Positions 4,778-5,231 of a DNA stretch of 5,231 nt are shown here, in pieces. Under the pieces are notes generated by a model, which saw only the letters and a list, made by a program, of their open reading frames with translations, had not been told where the DNA came from and searched no databases. A program made the position numbers and the translations under genes. This stretch comes from an uncultured Oscillospiraceae bacterium (GTDB taxonomy: Bacteria; Bacillota; Clostridia; Oscillospirales; Acutalibacteraceae), in assembly GCA_902462665.1 (NCBI GenBank), contig CABQCM010000132.1, positions 1 to 5,231 on the forward strand, given 5' to 3'. The first letter of the stretch is position 1. Each line of letters begins with the position of its first letter.

Positions 4778-5231
4778 ATGACCTATTATGAGCGCATCCG
4801 CAAGGTTGCTGAGACCAAATCCGAGCACAATCGCATCAAGCTGGAAAAGTACGGCCGAAGCGGTTATTTCGACACCGACGACAAAGGCATGGTTCCGCCG
4901 CCCGACGGCTTTGACTGGAAGCCGACCTTTGACGAGCGGGGGCTCTGGCACGGGGCCGGCCGTATTGGTCGGGATTATCGCCGCCTACTGGAGACGCATC
5001 CGCCTTATGTGGACAAATATTCGGCGCTGGCGGGAGCGTTTATGATCAACGCCTCCTTTTGCCGGGGCAATACCTGGGATCCGGAAATCGATCTTGGAGA
5101 ACTGCCGGAAAAACAAAAGCTCTATGACCTCGTCACGGGCATCGGCGGGCAGCATCATTTTTGTCACGACGTGGGGGGCATCGGCTTGCCGCTCGGCTGG
5201 GGCGGGCTGATTGAAAAGGTCCGCCATTACA
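4778..5231 (+). CDS. Pyruvate formate-lyase-like glycyl radical enzyme, N-terminal part
   Basis: ATG 4778 follows GGGAGGG at 4764-4770 and opens a frame that is still open at the window's right edge: 151 complete codons plus one base. It starts MTYYERIRKVAETKSEHNRI and continues with ETHPPYVDKYSALAGAFM at residues 72-89, and HHFCHDVGGIGLPLGWGGLI at 126-145. The last block matches the place where PFL-like enzymes have a GH/HH-x-x-x-D...LG-x-GGL-x-x-I segment leading into the ten-stranded barrel. Family members are about 750-850 residues and use a C-terminal glycyl radical and a mid-chain cysteine thiyl radical to split, dehydrate or decarboxylate a substrate anaerobically. Both loops lie beyond the window. 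The adjacent activase is the strongest support for the call. The N-terminus does not match PFL, choline TMA-lyase, glycerol/diol dehydratase, benzylsuccinate synthase or hydroxyproline dehydratase as I remember them, so I give no subclass. Confidence 0.85.
   Translation, partial: MTYYERIRKVAETKSEHNRIKLEKYGRSGYFDTDDKGMVPPPDGFDWKPTFDERGLWHGAGRIGRDYRRLLETHPPYVDKYSALAGAFMINASFCRGNTWDPEIDLGELPEKQKLYDLVTGIGGQHHFCHDVGGIGLPLGWGGLIEKVRHY

Noticed and set aside
1..5231. tRNA, rRNA, CRISPR array, insertion sequence or integrase/attachment site
   Set aside because: I saw no cloverleaf, no regularly spaced repeats, no transposase or recombinase frame and no clear direct repeats bounding the AT-rich island.

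Overview
The window looks like a chromosomal segment of an anaerobic, fairly GC-rich Firmicute of class Clostridia, possibly Oscillospiraceae/Ruminococcaceae. This is inferred from strong AGGAGG-type ribosome binding sites, the style of the RuvX, phosphatase and MFS proteins, and an oxygen-sensitive glycyl radical enzyme (GRE) with its radical-SAM activase. All supported genes lie on the + strand.

Left part (1-1346): the last 23 codons of an unidentified gene (rhodanese-like, or less likely a dihydroorotate dehydrogenase tail), a histidine phosphatase of the phosphoglycerate-mutase-like superfamily, and ruvX (YqgF). The short gaps suggest one transcription unit, which ends at a 16-bp-stem hairpin. 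Middle (1347-2613): a 403-residue, 12-TM MFS transporter of unknown substrate with its own possible promoter.

Right of the MFS gene is a compositional mosaic. Positions 2614 to about 2857 are GC-rich and gene-free, with several hairpins, and may be a dispersed intergenic repeat or structured RNA. A 21-codon mini-ORF sits at its right edge. Next comes an AT-rich island (about 2870-3735) holding one intact gene, a DUF6886-like protein of 173 aa, closed by a textbook intrinsic terminator at 3576-3616. Its base composition differs sharply from its neighbours, which suggests horizontal acquisition.

Right part (3736-5231): a good sigma-A-type promoter with an 11-bp palindrome between its -35 and -10 boxes precedes a two-gene unit. 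This consists of a GRE-activating enzyme (radical SAM plus two 4Fe-4S clusters, probable TTG start), an intercistronic hairpin, and the first 151 codons of a pyruvate-formate-lyase-like GRE that runs off the window. The activase would install the glycyl radical on the GRE. The GRE does not look like any characterised subclass I can recall from its N-terminus, so this pair is the best candidate for undescribed biochemistry here. Its substrate cannot be read from this window, because the active-site Cys and Gly loops lie beyond the right edge.
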